Shown piece by piece: positions 14,651 to 27,108 of a stretch of 64,000 bases of DNA; the stretch's first letter is position 1; every line of letters starts with the position of its first letter. The notes under the pieces were generated by a model. It made no database searches and was not told the DNA's origin. It saw only the letters and a list, made by a program, of their open reading frames with translations. A program made the translations under genes and the position numbers. Location of the stretch: contig CM025850.1 of the NCBI GenBank assembly GCA_003952965.2, forward strand, positions 4,462,083-4,526,082. The letters are read 5' to 3'. Source of the DNA: Morella rubra (lineage: Eukaryota; Streptophyta; Magnoliopsida; Fagales; Myricaceae).

Positions 14651-14870
14651 TCGGAGTCTTCGTCAAGTAAATTTCTCACGAAATTTTATGTGGATTCATA
14701 ATAGACTTCGAGTCTTCATCAAGTAAATTTCTCACAAAGTTTCATCCGGATCCATAATAGACTCCGAGTCTTCTTCAAGTAAATTTCTCACGAAGTTTCA
14801 TCTGGACCCATAATGGACTCCGAGTCTTTTTCAAATAAATTTCTCATGAAGTTCCATCCGAACCTATAAT
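14651..14870. repeat. 56-57-bp minisatellite, four copies
   Basis: Four imperfect head-to-tail copies begin at 14651, 14708, 14764 and 14820. Each starts CGAGTCTT and contains AAGTAAATTTCTCAC and a TCCATAATAGACTC-like end. The homologous site in the 6-9 kb copy (8640-8700) has a single unit. Confidence 0.8.
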
Positions 14871-16132
14871 TATCAATGAAACGTATATGGTGGGAAAATA
14901 TAAAGTCTAACACATATTGAAGAATCTCTATTCATCATTAATTAATTGGGAAAACATATATTAGAAACCAAATTATTGGAGAGAGGGTTAACTTTGTACA
15001 TTAACAATTCCACCCGTTTTCAAAAAAAAAATTAATGGTAATGCATGGTTGATGAGAGAATCATGAAAGGGAGAAAGGTAGACTATTGCAAGTTATAGCG
15101 TATAGAAAGGATAGGATTGAAAAAAAAAAAGATCAAACGGCTAATAATTAAAAAGAAGTCCAATCACCCGTAAAGTTCACGCATTTGACATAACAATCTA
15201 AAATGTGTAGGAGGCCGATCAAATATGCCTTCTTAGTCACTATCATACTTCAAGAAATATTGAGATGTGCTAAGCAAATGAAGCAATATTTGTTGTATAC
15301 ACAAACTTTCTTGGCCATGTCCACGAAGAAAAGGACCAGAACAATTTATTTCTAATGAAGAAAAAGTCTCATTGGCTCTATATTGGTGCGTCTGCTTTGG
15401 GTTTGAATGTTTGTTGCATTGCAAAGAATCCACGGGAGTACTACTTTACCCTTCTGCTTTTAAGTAAATTACCCGTGATGTTTCATATTCTGGGCACTCT
15501 AAAATTTTGGCCTAATATAATAATTAAAAAATATTTTTTCTCTTTATCAAATTATCTCTTTTTACTATAATAAATACAAAAATCATAAAATAATCAATTT
15601 CTTCACTTTTTCATAAATTCTAACACTCTAAAAATTGACTCAAACATAAAGATTCTCTAAAATTTACTCCTACACAAAGATCCTCTAGTGATATATATTG
15701 GAGAAATATTTGATTAGAATACCAAATATTGGAGAAAGGGCAATAAGGAAAATAAGTTTGCACTCACGTTTTTGGTGAATTTTAAAAAATTCATTGAGTT
15801 TCATTTTTTCTTTTTTATCACTTGGATCTAACCGTCAATGAATTTGTTCAAAAAACCTAACTTCATTGGGAAGATTTAACGAGAAATTTGTTCTGTCTAA
15901 TCGTAGCAACTCACACAGGGACTAGCTAAATATTTACTTATTTTCTTTTTCCAAAAAAATAAAAACAAGGAAGTCGCCTTGCGGCTAAAATAAGCATTGT
16001 ACTGTTTAGACAGGCAACTGGGTACTGGGTAGAGTTTTAAAAGGGCGAAAATAGTAATTGAAGTCATTAATTAATCAATCTTTTACATAAAAAAAAAGTA
16101 GAAAATGAGATCATGAAATGAGCAAATGAAAG

Positions 16133-16462
16133 GGTATGTTTGTTTCACGGTCTTGAAAAAGAAAATTTATTTTAAAAAAACATGATTTTTTTACACAAAA
16201 AAAAAAATATATATATTTCAATAAATTTTTCTATCTAATTATTGGCCTCAATTTCTTGAAAAACAACACAAAAATCTATAAAAATTCATCTCACAAAAAT
16301 CTTTCCCAAAACATACTTTTTTACTCTTACATTTCAAGGGAATAACTTTCTATTTCCAAACATCATTTCTATAGACCCTCATTATTTTCACAAACACATC
16401 TTAACAGATTTTCTTAATCATTACAACAAAAACATTTTCAAAATCAATCCAAACATAGCCAA
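16133..16462. mobile_element. MITE-like insertion
   Basis: The ends GGGTATGTTTG and CAAACATAGCC are imperfect inverted repeats. The sequence between them is absent from the paralogous block at 13.7-13.8 kb. It is AT-rich with no ORF. The class is uncertain (hAT- or PIF-like) because no clean target duplication was identified. Confidence 0.45.
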
Positions 16463-16669
16463 AAAAAATCTAATTACAAGTGAAGTACAAGGCGGATGAC
16501 ATAAAAGTTAAAACATGTAGGAGGTAGATGCCTTTTGAGCACTATCATGCTTGTCCACATACGCAAATTTTCTTGGCTATTGTCGATAGAGAAAAATACC
16601 AGAATTAAAGACTGTCTAATGAAGAAGAAGGCTCATTGACTATATTGATCCGTCCACATTGGGTTTGGA

Positions 16670-18276
16670 CAAGGGTGAAACTACATAGGGACAATGGGGG
16701 CATCCACCCCTCATCGCCTGATTTATTATTATTATTATTTATAAAGCCCAGCCTGCCCCCCAAAAGCCTAGCCCGCCCCCAGGCCCCAACTGCACGCCCC
16801 CACCCCCAATAGCCCAACTCGGCCTGTTATTTTAAAAAAAAAAATCTCAGAAAGTTTCACCCTCGTTTAATTCTCCCACCCCCGCATTTTCCCTCTTCTT
16901 CCCAATACTGAACCTCTCAGCTCTTCTCCTCTGCAGCTTTGCTTGACTGCTCCGGTGCTCCCCACCTCCCGACGTCAATAGCCAACCTCCGCCTCCCTCC
17001 AGCAATGCCAGCTTCCAATGGCCTTTGGCAGCTTCCCCCTCTCACTCTGCCTCTCTCTTTGGCTTGCGGCGCACCTGCCACTGCCCTCAACAGCTCAACT
17101 TCCTCTCTCTCTCTCTCTCTCTCTCTCGTCCTCCAAGGCTCCAACTTTTCTTTCTCTCTCTCCACTCTAGATCTCCTCTCTCTCTCTCTCAGAGTCCATC
17201 CTATGAGTCCAGGTACACCGATCACCATAGTCCCCATTATGAATTTGACATATAAACAAATTATGGTTATTGTGAATTTGATATTTTTATAAAGAGATTA
17301 TGAATTTTTAGTAATTTGTGAATTTGATTATGTTTATATTAAACAGATTATGAATTTGATTAGGTTATGAATTTAATTATTTTTCTATTAAAGATATTAA
17401 TTTGATTAGTAATTTGTGAAATTATGTTTTTATTAAAATTATGCATTTGATTATTTGTGAATTTGATTATTTTTCTATTAAAGAGATTATGAATTTGATT
17501 ATTATTTGTGAATTTGATTATTTTTCTATTAAAGAGATTATGAATTTGATTAGTAAATTTTTGAATTTGTGATTTAATTATTTGTTTATATTAAACAATT
17601 ATGAATTTGATTGTTATTTGAATTTGAATTTTTATATTAAAAGATATTATGATTTAATTTGATTATGAATTTATGAATTTTATTGAATTTGTGAATTTAT
17701 TATTTTTATAAACACATTATGCATTTGATTGGGATTTGAATTTGATTATTTTTCTATTAAAGAGATTATGAATTTGATTAGTAATTTGTGAATTTGATTA
17801 TGAATTTGTGAATTTGATTATGTTTATATTAAATAAATTATGCATTTGATTAGGTTTGGTGAATTTGATTATTTTTCTATTAAATAGATTATGAATTTGA
17901 TTAGTAATTTGTGAATTTGATTATATTTATATTAAAAATTATGAATGATTAGGAATTTGTGAATTTGATTATTTTTCTATTAAATAAGATTATTTGAATT
18001 TGATTAGGTTTGTGAAATTGATTATGAATTTGATTGAAATTATTGATGATATTGTAATGAATAATGCAATTTAATTATTGATGAATTTGTGAATCTTTGA
18101 TTAGGGTTTGATTAGGATTATTAAATTTTGTTAATTTGTGATGTACTTATTTTAATTATGATGAATAATGTTTTGACTATATTTTAAATATTTTTAATTT
18201 TTAATATATTTTAATTCTAATGATATTTTTCATTTTAAGAGGTCGACCCTTCTATTGAAATCTCGGTTCGCCACTG
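16670..18276. mobile_element. Non-autonomous hAT element with 8-bp target duplication
   Basis: The element is flanked by the perfect direct repeat GGTTTGGA (16662-16669 and 18277-18284). It interrupts the GGGTTTGGAAGTTTGTCTC motif that is continuous in the sister repeats. Its ends CAAGGGTGAAAC and, inverted, CAGTGGCGAACC resemble hAT terminal repeats, and 8 bp is the hAT target-site length. Inside are a CT-rich 5'-leader-like part (16860-17200) and about 800 bp of degenerate tandem repeats built on GTGAATTTGATTATTTTTC. No transposase ORF is present. Confidence 0.8.
17225..18060. repeat. Degenerate AT-rich tandem repeat inside the hAT element
   Basis: There are many imperfect copies of a roughly 50-60-bp motif around AATTTGATTATTTTTCTATT and AAAGAGATTATGAATTTG. 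It is non-coding and probably arose by local slippage after or within the transposon. Confidence 0.75.
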
Positions 18277-18284
18277 GGTTTGGA

Positions 18285-21094
18285 AGTTTGTCTCGATGTA
18301 AAAGAATCAATGACACAAGTATATCTTTTCATTGCTACTCAGTCTGCATTAATGGTCTGCCCACTTCCAATATGGTATCAGTCATGGGAAGTTTGTATCA
18401 ATGCAAGGAATCCAAAAGGTACGGCATATATTTACAATTGGTAATCAATGAATTATAGTGTGCGTGGTGGGGGCCGGCGGGGATGCATGGCCCTTAATTA
18501 AGCAGGCACTAATTAATATTTGTTTACTGATTCGTAATTTGACGCGTTAAACTCTTAGCTAGTGCTATGTCGACACTGTACATGGGGTAATCATTTCTAA
18601 CTCAGATTTCTTAACCTCTAATTATTTGTTAAATATATCTTTCAGATTAAGTACTTGGGATTCTTTTTCGCTAACAATTCAAGCTATTGTCGAGAGATCA
18701 GTCGTATCATGTGTTACGGTTGTAAAAGATCTATAGATATATAATATTCTTCTTCATATTTTGTGATTTTTACGTAAAATATTAATTTTTTTTCTTGTTA
18801 AACCTACTTTAATTATTTTCTTACCAGAAACTTTGCAAATCACTGCACGAAAGATGTCTCTTACGATATAACATTAATGGAGACAAAAATAAATAAAAAA
18901 AAAAAATTTCAGTGAAAACTGCCGCTAGAAAAAGGTGACGCTTAAACCATGACCACCACTACCATAACACGAACCCTGGTGAAGGGCACCGATAACAAGA
19001 GGCCTAAATTGGTGAAACAAATTATTAAAGGAGACATTTCAATTGTGAACTTAATTCCCTTCAGATGATCAGAAAGTTCTTTCCTCCCCAACCCCCTTCG
19101 TGAGCCCCTCCCTGCATCATAGTACGTGTCTCTTGGCTCTTGCCATTCCCTTCATTTTCTTCTCCGACGAATAGTTGATTTACTGTCAACACTCCAAAGT
19201 AAACATATCTCGATTTTTGTATAACTCCTTCAAAATAATAAAAATAACTCTAGACATTGAGTAAGGCTCCTCCGATGCCAAAGTCAAAATTTTGATCTTT
19301 TAAGTTTTTCTATTTAATTGTTCTAGAATCACTCATCTTTCTCCTTCCTGACAATTTACTTTTATAGTCTTTTCTCCACATCCTTGTATTTCCTTTCTCT
19401 GAGGAATTTGATCCCCTTGTAGCATCGTGTCCTTGGATGTACTCTTTGTACGTCTCCATAATAGACACTTGCTTTAATAGAAGGGACCTCAGGATCGTAG
19501 GACTGCTACATGTTATAAGTTAATTTATAACCACTCACGACATGTATCATGATTTTTCTTTCTTTTGGGCTTGGCGCAATATAGGTCTAATGTTGCTGTT
19601 GGGCTTTTCATGTATATGATGATCTTCATCCAACCCAAATTGATTTGGGCTGGATTCAGTTTTGGTATCATCATTCCCTAACTTTTTTCCAAGTTTTTTC
19701 TTTTTGTGGGTTGGGCCCTCGTTGGTTGCTACGTGCTACCCATTTCGATGGGCTGAATTGCCACTCTATGTGCTCTTCCCCTTTTGGTGTGTATTCTCTG
19801 TGCTGTTGTCCGTCGCGTTATTACCTGGACAAATGAAGAGGTCCCCTGCCTAATTGGGCGTATGGACGAAGCCTGGGAAAGCGCCGGTTTCGGGACTCCC
19901 AAAGCACACAGTAACCAAAAAGTTTCAATCTGGATTTAGCACTTGTATCTTTGATTTTTTTTCCTTCTTCAAACGAACTTGGACTTTCTTTGTAAGCCCA
20001 ATGCTAGCTTGGTCAATTCTCTTTTATTCTTCCCAGTTCCTCACTTTTTCTTATTATAAACAATATTTTTCTTAAATTAAATATACTTCTCCAAAATATT
20101 AATTTCATTATATTTTATTCCTCAATTATCAACACATTACACTTGCAACCTCCAAAATTAATTTGGACACAAATTTGTTATTTTTATTTAGTAAAATAAT
20201 GAATTTACCCTCAAATTTTATTATTATTATGTTTTTTAAGAAAAATAATTCGTCATTTACTTACTTAAAATATCAATTTCTATCCAAACTAATAGTAGAG
20301 AGTGTAAGTACACAAATGTGGTAGTTGATAGTCACGAAATCTATAGTTTTAAGTATAATGTGTCCATAGATCAATAATTTGTGGTTTGTGTAATATTTTT
20401 TTTTTTTCGTTTGTGGATGGATTGAAATTATATATCAATTGTCCATGGGCCCAGAGGAATATTTTTTCTTTTTTTCTCCAAGGGGATGGACTGAAATTAT
20501 TTTCAATTTTTTGTCCAAATTAACTAGTCTAATTTATAAAGAAAATATGTATTGATTGTTCTAATTAATTTATATAGTGTTTGTTTATAAAAATTTTTAA
20601 TAAAATTTTACCATTACAAACACACTTTAAAATTTTACTTTTATTTTTATCATTCATTACCAATTTCAATACCACCTTTTTTTTAACACCAACACAAAAT
20701 TTTATTAAAATTTTACAACTAAACACTATAGACTATATGTCAATATACACTGCCTATTATCACCGATTTGTAATCCAATTCGACAAATTTGGAACGATAA
20801 TCATGTACAGAGCTGTAATAAAAAAAAATCCTTTTACTTTGACAAATATAAATAAAAGACAAAAAATAGGCCAATTATTTGAGAGGCCAACAGTCACGGG
20901 GACTGAATGTGAAGTGGAGAGTTGCAGTGAGGGCACATTTTTCTCGCCAATCCAATTGTGGTGACATCCAAGGTCCGAGACCTCTAGAATCTGTCGAGTG
21001 TTCTTCAAACCCTTTTCATATTCGGCATGCCACCAAGTTCAATGATTGGTATTTTTGTTGTTGGTGGTAGTATTCCCAACTCCCCGAGTTTGCA
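18285..21094. other. Intergenic region with one small MITE
   Basis: Apart from the tail of the duplicated block (to about 18320) and a MITE at 20574-20732, no gene, RNA or clear transposon is visible. Short ORFs here are not supported by codon pattern or homology. Confidence 0.5.
20574..20732. mobile_element. ~160-bp MITE
   Basis: The ends are inverted repeats: TATAGTGTTTGTTTATAAAA on the left and TTTTACAACTAAACACTATA on the right, with matching AAAATTTTA tracts inside. It is non-coding and AT-rich. The TSD is ambiguous because the flanks are also TA-rich. Confidence 0.6.
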
Positions 21095-24000
21095 ATGAAA
21101 TCTGCTCTTGTAAGCATTAATTCCTCACGCCCGTTTGCTCCACTTCCTGCCCATACCTCCTCTAAGCCAAAAATTCCAAACATATACCTCGCAAAATCTT
21201 TTACTTTGCCCACCATAACCTCCAAGTCCAAGCCATCTAGATTGGTTTCTTTTTGCGGCCCCCCTGCCGCTGGAACATCCGATGCCCAATTGAAAGATCG
21301 TGGGTCGGCGGAGGTTTCGAGTGAAGACTTTGTTGATGATGAAAACGCTCAAAGTCGTTGGAATGTGCAAGTGGGGAGCCCCAGTGTTCCGGCCAATGTC
21401 GTGCCGGGTGCCAAATTGAGCTTAAGTGACCAAGCTTTCTTTCTCCTGGCGTTCATTGCTTGCACGGTAGGAGAAATTTTTGGTTTTGAGGATGACATGT
21501 TGTTGTTTAAGCTTGTAGCTTTGAATATCTTTGGAGTGTTCCTGTTTGCTTAACGGACGCTTGGTGTCCCATTAGGATTTGTAGCTCAGTTTAGGTCTCC
21601 ATTTTAGTGGAAGTTCAAATCCATCGCCTTTAATGGAGCTATTAAAATAAGATGCAGCTTAGGGTTCACTGTTAGGAACTTATTGAATGGAAACCTTTTT
21701 AATTTTCTGATGTGTATTGTGGTGGTTATTGCATTCGGATGACTTTCCCTAGTAACAACATTGCATTTTCGAAAAGACTGTCCAAAAAACATGATTTAGA
21801 ACTTTCCGTGTGGAACATCGAAACAGGCCTTTAGCACTTCTTTCTGATCAATTTTGTTTTTAGGTGTGAGATGTCCTATTCCGTTAAAAACAAGAAAGCA
21901 GCAACTCCTGGTATAGGGCGGTTACAAGGGACTGGACGATGAGCTAAAGATTCCCCTCTTTTGTTCTTTTCCCTATGCAAAAGAAGGGGGAGAGAGAGGG
22001 AGGGAGGGACGGAGGAAATAGTAGATGGTAATGATTCTTGTTGCAGAAATCGGAAGGATGGGTTATTTGTTCCATTCTAATTTACAGTGAGTTGTTTGTT
22101 AGAATTAGTTGATAACTTTCCTGTGATAGTTCTCCGTTTTCTGAGAAAAGACTGGACAGGTGCAACACAAGGACTTAATAACTTACTTGTAATAATTGGT
22201 GTGTATGTGATTGGATTATGCTGTGACTTATTATTGTGAGAGTCGTTAAATGTGCTATTTTTCCCAGACATGCTTGGAAGCTTAAATAGGAAGCTTCAAT
22301 TTTATTTAGCTCACTATGATAATTGCTAAATTTGTTCTTATTGGTAATCACAGAATGATTTTAATGTGTGCAGACTTCCGTGGCGTTTACTAGCCTTGTT
22401 GTTGCAGCTGTCCCAACACTATATGTAAGTTGTCTGACATTACGTTTAAGCTCAGAACATCTTTTCCTTGCATCTCAGCTGTGTCGCTTATGACTACCCC
22501 CAGTCTTTTCCATTCAAGTTCTAGCATGTCTGAGATAAGGATTAAACAATGATGTACCAGTTTCGATAATTTCTATATATGTGCTGCAAGTTATCAAGGT
22601 ATCACGTCGTCTGTTCATAATGTACTCTTACAACATAATTCAAAGTATAAGAGCCTAATGAATAAGAAACATATGCAAATAGCATAAAATCAAATGAGCT
22701 AAAATCGTCCATTCATCTTCAGCTGTACTCAGCCAGCCACATTATCATCGGGTGAACTTCCTTCTGGCATTTGAACTATTTGATCACGCTTCAGTTGTCA
22801 TTCTCTGTTATAATTTGGTCATTATGAGAGTTGTTAGATTGTCAAGCATTCTTTAGGCCTTTTTTAGCTGGTGCATTCAGATGTTTGGGATCCTCTCTTG
22901 CGGTTCTGAAGTGTTATTCCAATATGTGGATGTTTCTGATTGTAGACGTATGCATCTTCTGAACATTGATGTGGTTGGCAGGTATATTTTGTTTTCTTAA
23001 CACTGATTTCTATTTATCTGTTTTTGTTGTATGTCCATAAGGCTATGGGGAGAGCGGCAACATCTCTTTCAAAGCTAGCAGACACAGCTCGTGAGGAACT
23101 CCCCAGTACGATGGCTGCTATTAGGCTGTCTGGCATGGAAATCAGCGACCTTACTCTTGAACTAAGTGATTTGAGGTGACATGAGCTATTATGACTTAAA
23201 AAAAAAAAAAAAGTGCTTTGAGGTGACCATAAGATCCTTAACTGTGCTCCTGTGAAACAAAAGACCAAAAAGGAAAAAAGAAAGAATGCTTTCCTTTCAT
23301 TCTATTATCAGTCATATTGTGGAATGCTATGAGTTAATTACCCTTATTCTTTTTACTACTCTACACCTGTATGTTATTAATAAACATAGGCTTCCTTCTG
23401 TAACCTAAATAGGTCTTCCTTTTGAAAATGTACTTGGTTCTGATAAACCGGAAATGGACTCATTCTTTGTCGTACAGTACCTATGTTTACTTGCCCAGAG
23501 CTTGACAAGGCCTCCTGTGGCCTAGTCATAGTGGGTAAACAGTCTGCTTCTTAAACTGAGAGCCTATTCTAGAAATGATAACTGTACTTAGTCTTTGCTT
23601 CTTAATTGGATAGTTATTTTGGAAATGATTTTTGTACTCCATGTTTAATATTATTCCCCTGCTCCTGTTTGACTGATGATGTCTATTATGCTCCAATTCT
23701 AATACCCTGTCTGTTTAACTCATACTCAGCCAAGAGATAGCTGATGGGGTCACCAAATCAGCTCAAGCTGTGCAAGCGGCAGAAGCTGGAATCCGACAAA
23801 TTGGTGCCCTTGCTCGTCAGCAGACTATCTGTATGTCAAAAGCTGCAACTGCTCTTCTTCTACCTCTAAAAATCAAGCCCCCCCCCCCCCCCCCCCCTCT
23901 TCCCTCTTTCCCTTTCTCCAAAAAAAAAAAGTAAAGAAAGAAATTTGCTTTTCTATGCAGTTTCCGGTTGTTAATTTTGTTTGCCTTTCCTATATTTACT

Positions 24001-24197
24001 TGCATGCTACAGCTATGATTCAAGAGAGAGCAAGCCTGCCCATCATCTCTTTGCAACCTGTCGTTGCAGGAGCTGCAAAGAAGACTTCTCGTGCTGTTGG
24101 CCAGGCCACGAAGACCTTCATGAATATCATCTCTCGAGCAGGAGAGTTCAGCTCAGAAAATGAAGATGACAGTGGGATTGATAGAGTGGAAATTTAA
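21095..24197 (+). CDS. Plastid-targeted DUF948-like membrane protein, five exons
   Basis: The exons are 21095-21466, 22374-22424, 23042-23175, 23730-23830 and 24013-24197, all with GT/AG borders. They join in frame to 280 residues ending DDSGIDRVEI. The N-terminus is Ser/Ala/Pro-rich and basic, like a chloroplast transit peptide (through about residue 60). A hydrophobic segment around residues 110-140 (FFLLAFIACT then SVAFTSLVVAAVPTLYAMG across the exon 1-2 join) is one long or two short membrane spans. It is followed by a helical region (SLSKLADTAREELPSTMAAI) with the pattern of DUF948-type proteins. These are annotated as uncharacterised membrane proteins in plastids; the biochemical role is unknown. 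Without splicing, exon 1 reads on to a stop at 21553, which would truncate it. Confidence 0.8.
23881..23897. repeat. Poly-C run in intron 4
   Basis: About 18 consecutive C lie in the fourth intron of the DUF948-like gene, followed by a CT-rich tract and A10. It is prone to sequencing error but outside coding sequence. Confidence 0.85.
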
Positions 24198-27108
24198 GAA
24201 GCGTGATGCTTCCCAATCATGTAGTACACTATGTATGTCTTGCGGTAAACAAAGATAAATAGCTCAGAATGACTGCGCCTAAGGATTGTGCAAATGCGCA
24301 AAAAAAAAAAACACATGTATGAAGTGGCCGTCAATAGATAAAGTTATTTTCAAGTTATAGTTCATTCTTAAGACGCCCTTCTTCACATCATAGTTCTATT
24401 CACTACAAGATAACACGAAGAGCCGACTCATGATAATTCTTCTAGGAGCAAACTCCACGAACTATCTTTTCTATCGAAGAGGCGGTGGTTTGAAAGAGTA
24501 AACAATAGAGTATCGAATTCCCCTTGTGTGAAGTTTCGAGCCATAAAGATTTTGCATCATTTAATGTCTCTCTCTCTCTATTTTTTTTTCGCATTTGGAC
24601 TATTAAATGGGGACAGAAAATTGGAAATGATCATATTTTAGTGTTAGCTCTGTAATTTGTGCAGTGGGTCATTTCTGTTTGGCCCTTATAGTCAGTGTAG
24701 GACCAAGGGAACAAATGGTCTGTGCTTAAGAAAGGGTATTGATTCTGTATGCCCTCCCTTTGTGCAGCGGCGACATCGATCACAACGAAGGATGTGAGGG
24801 TTTAATATCGTCCTTTACGTAAGTTTTCGTACCACTAGACAACCTTTGTTTAACCTATGAACAGACGACGTGATTCCTTCTTCTGGAGACAAGACTCAGA
24901 CGTGGAACGCATGATGGTGGACTTTTAGTGGGTCGGGAGTTCATTCGGGAACACAGACAGCTCAAAGGGTCAGGTAACTTTAAGCACCCCTAAAAGCCAA
25001 GGCCCCAAAAAAAAACCAAAAAATAAGTGAAAAATAAGACTATATGCTTTGCAAGAAAAAAAAAAAACTCTTAACCAGCTCCAGCAAAATTAGGTGATTT
25101 ACTATTTGGTTAAAATTTCTTTTAATTAACCCCCCAAAAAAGAAATAAAAATAAAAAAGAAGAAAATATTGGCGCATAAGCACATAACCTATGTACCTTC
25201 ATTCTATGGACTTTATGAGATCGGGCTAGGCTGTCTTATGGATCACCAGTTGAACTCTGGGCCTGATTGCCTGAGCCCAGAAAATACCACAAAGAAGATG
25301 ACAGTTAAGTTAGTTGAAAGTCTCGTGGTATAGTGTAGCACATGAGAGTGACAGGCGGACTTAAATTCCAATAAAAAAATTATCAGGGCGATATTTTTAT
25401 ATAATCTCCAATATTCCGTAAACCTCTAGCTTAGTATTCACCCAAATGTGCAGGTTTTTATATAGAAAAATAATTACTTGGTCAAAAAAAAATTAAAGTT
25501 GCTCATTTTAGGTTATTAATTTTGGTAGAATAATCCAATTCATGTTTAGAATTTAGGTGGTGTTCTTTTTCTGAAAATTTCAGGGTACGAAAATTTTCAG
25601 CAAAATAAATATATTCTAAAATTTCCAACTTTTACACCTACACACTCTACTTTTCATAAATTTCAATAAAATTTATCATTTTTAAAAAAATTTTAAAATA
25701 TTCTTAAAATTTTCACAAAAAACACACCCTTGGTAATATTTTATTTTACGTGCATTAAGCGTGCGCGAATATTTTGTTCTATCTAGAGGGAATGAAACAT
25801 ATTCAACTAGACCTAAAATACAAATACAAATATATATATATTATAAATTAATCTTTCTGCTTTTCGTACTGCTAATCTAAAAGGATCAGAGATCAATGGG
25901 CCAACTGATTATTATTATTATTTTTTTTAAAAAGGCAGAGGAAAATCATAGTTTTGGGCCAATGGAGCGTAATTGAAATAATGAGCAGAAAAAGAGGAAA
26001 ACTTGCTTCTGACTTCTTATAATATATAATCCAATCAGGAGCTACAAAAAAATAAAAATAAATAGTCCAATCAGGGTCTTATTCCCTAGGTAATGCGAAG
26101 CATTAAAACCATCCATATAAAAAATAAAAATAAAAATAATAAAAATATCTTTATCTTATAGTTAATTTCCCCTTCAAACACTCCACTCGCCTTGCGGCCA
26201 CGAGACAAAACTCTCCATTTGCTTGGGCGATCAACCTTCACTTTCCCATCTTTTTCCATCCATTATCTTTTTCTTGTTTGGCCCTAATCTTACTCCATTG
26301 AACATCCAGATCAGAAGACTTATAAGAAGGGGTAGACTTGAGGGTCTATTTCGTATTCATGACTTGCGGTATGACATATTTGCCATCACACTTTTGGCAC
26401 AAATACTCGAATGTCCCCACATTGCAGGCGGAAACTTTCAGGCACGTATATGGTCAACATATCCCCAGTTATGTTCTAGAAAAAAAAAAAATAAAAAAAG
26501 GGAAATTATTTTTGCCACATGCTAATTGCTTTTTATATGAATTCTGAACTATATGAACCGCCATGAGAGAGCAGTTTAATTGCTCAGTTTCTTACCAGTG
26601 TCACAACAAATGGAGCTGCGATATAATAATGAGTTTTGGTGCAGCAAACTTTGTCCCTTCATCTGATTCAAACGTCATTTTTCCTTAGCAATGAAGGAAG
26701 AAAGGTAGAAGGGACTGTATAAACCTTCTTTCTAATATTTCTTCCAATAGAAAAATTATCATATACCTGAATAAAAAAATACCGACGACTTCCTCAGCCA
26801 TCTCTGTTTCTAGTAGTTGCAGAATGGTAGAGGTAGTTCCGCTGACTCTGTCCACCACCCTCTTTTCCCTGTCCTTTCCTTTACGTCACGGTTAGATAGA
26901 GAAACTTAAACCCCTTCCTCCTCGGGTCCAAACAAATACATACAATTCAATATTCCTTTCGCTCTTTTCTCTCCACCTGTAAGACCGTTGCAAAGTCTCT
27001 TCGCACACAAGTCCGCTCTTCCTTGTGTGTGTGTGTGTGTGTCCCTCTCCCTCTACCTCTTTCCCTTGGAGAACTCAAAATACACAGAATAGTTAGAGCT
27101 TGCTGGTG
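24198..27108. other. Intergenic region with one MITE-like element
   Basis: No gene is seen. A putative MITE lies at 25557-25732. A (GT)n tract of about 7 units at 27029-27042 falls in the probable 5' UTR of the vacuolar sorting receptor. Confidence 0.5.
25557..25732. mobile_element. MITE-like element, ~175 bp
   Basis: The ends GGTGGTGTTCTTTTTCTGAA and, inverted from the right side, GGTGTGTTTTTTGTGAAAAT are similar, with AAAATTTTCA-like tracts on both arms. It is non-coding. No unambiguous target duplication was seen. Confidence 0.45.

Larger units (their letters stand above)
13190..16669. repeat. Further copies of the 6-9.8 kb duplicated block
   Basis: This is collinear with 6045-9800 (for example AAGTTCCGCCCAATGTA at 13526, GGCGGGCGACATA at 13806, GTCTAACACATATT at 14907, and the TATGCCTTCTTAGTCACTATC region at 15225). 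A shorter third segment at 15905-16660 repeats the GTCGCCTTGCGGC to GGGTTTGGA part. No genes are present. A MITE-like insertion interrupts it at about 16135-16460. Confidence 0.7.

Noticed and set aside
16605..17292. Several 60-117-codon frames on both strands in the hAT element
   Set aside because: They come from CT/GA-rich low-complexity sequence; overlapping frames on both strands and no recognisable domain.
26223..26547. 100-codon ORF upstream of the VSR gene
   Set aside because: No recognisable domain, overlapping alternative frames and a terminal A-rich run; treated as chance.
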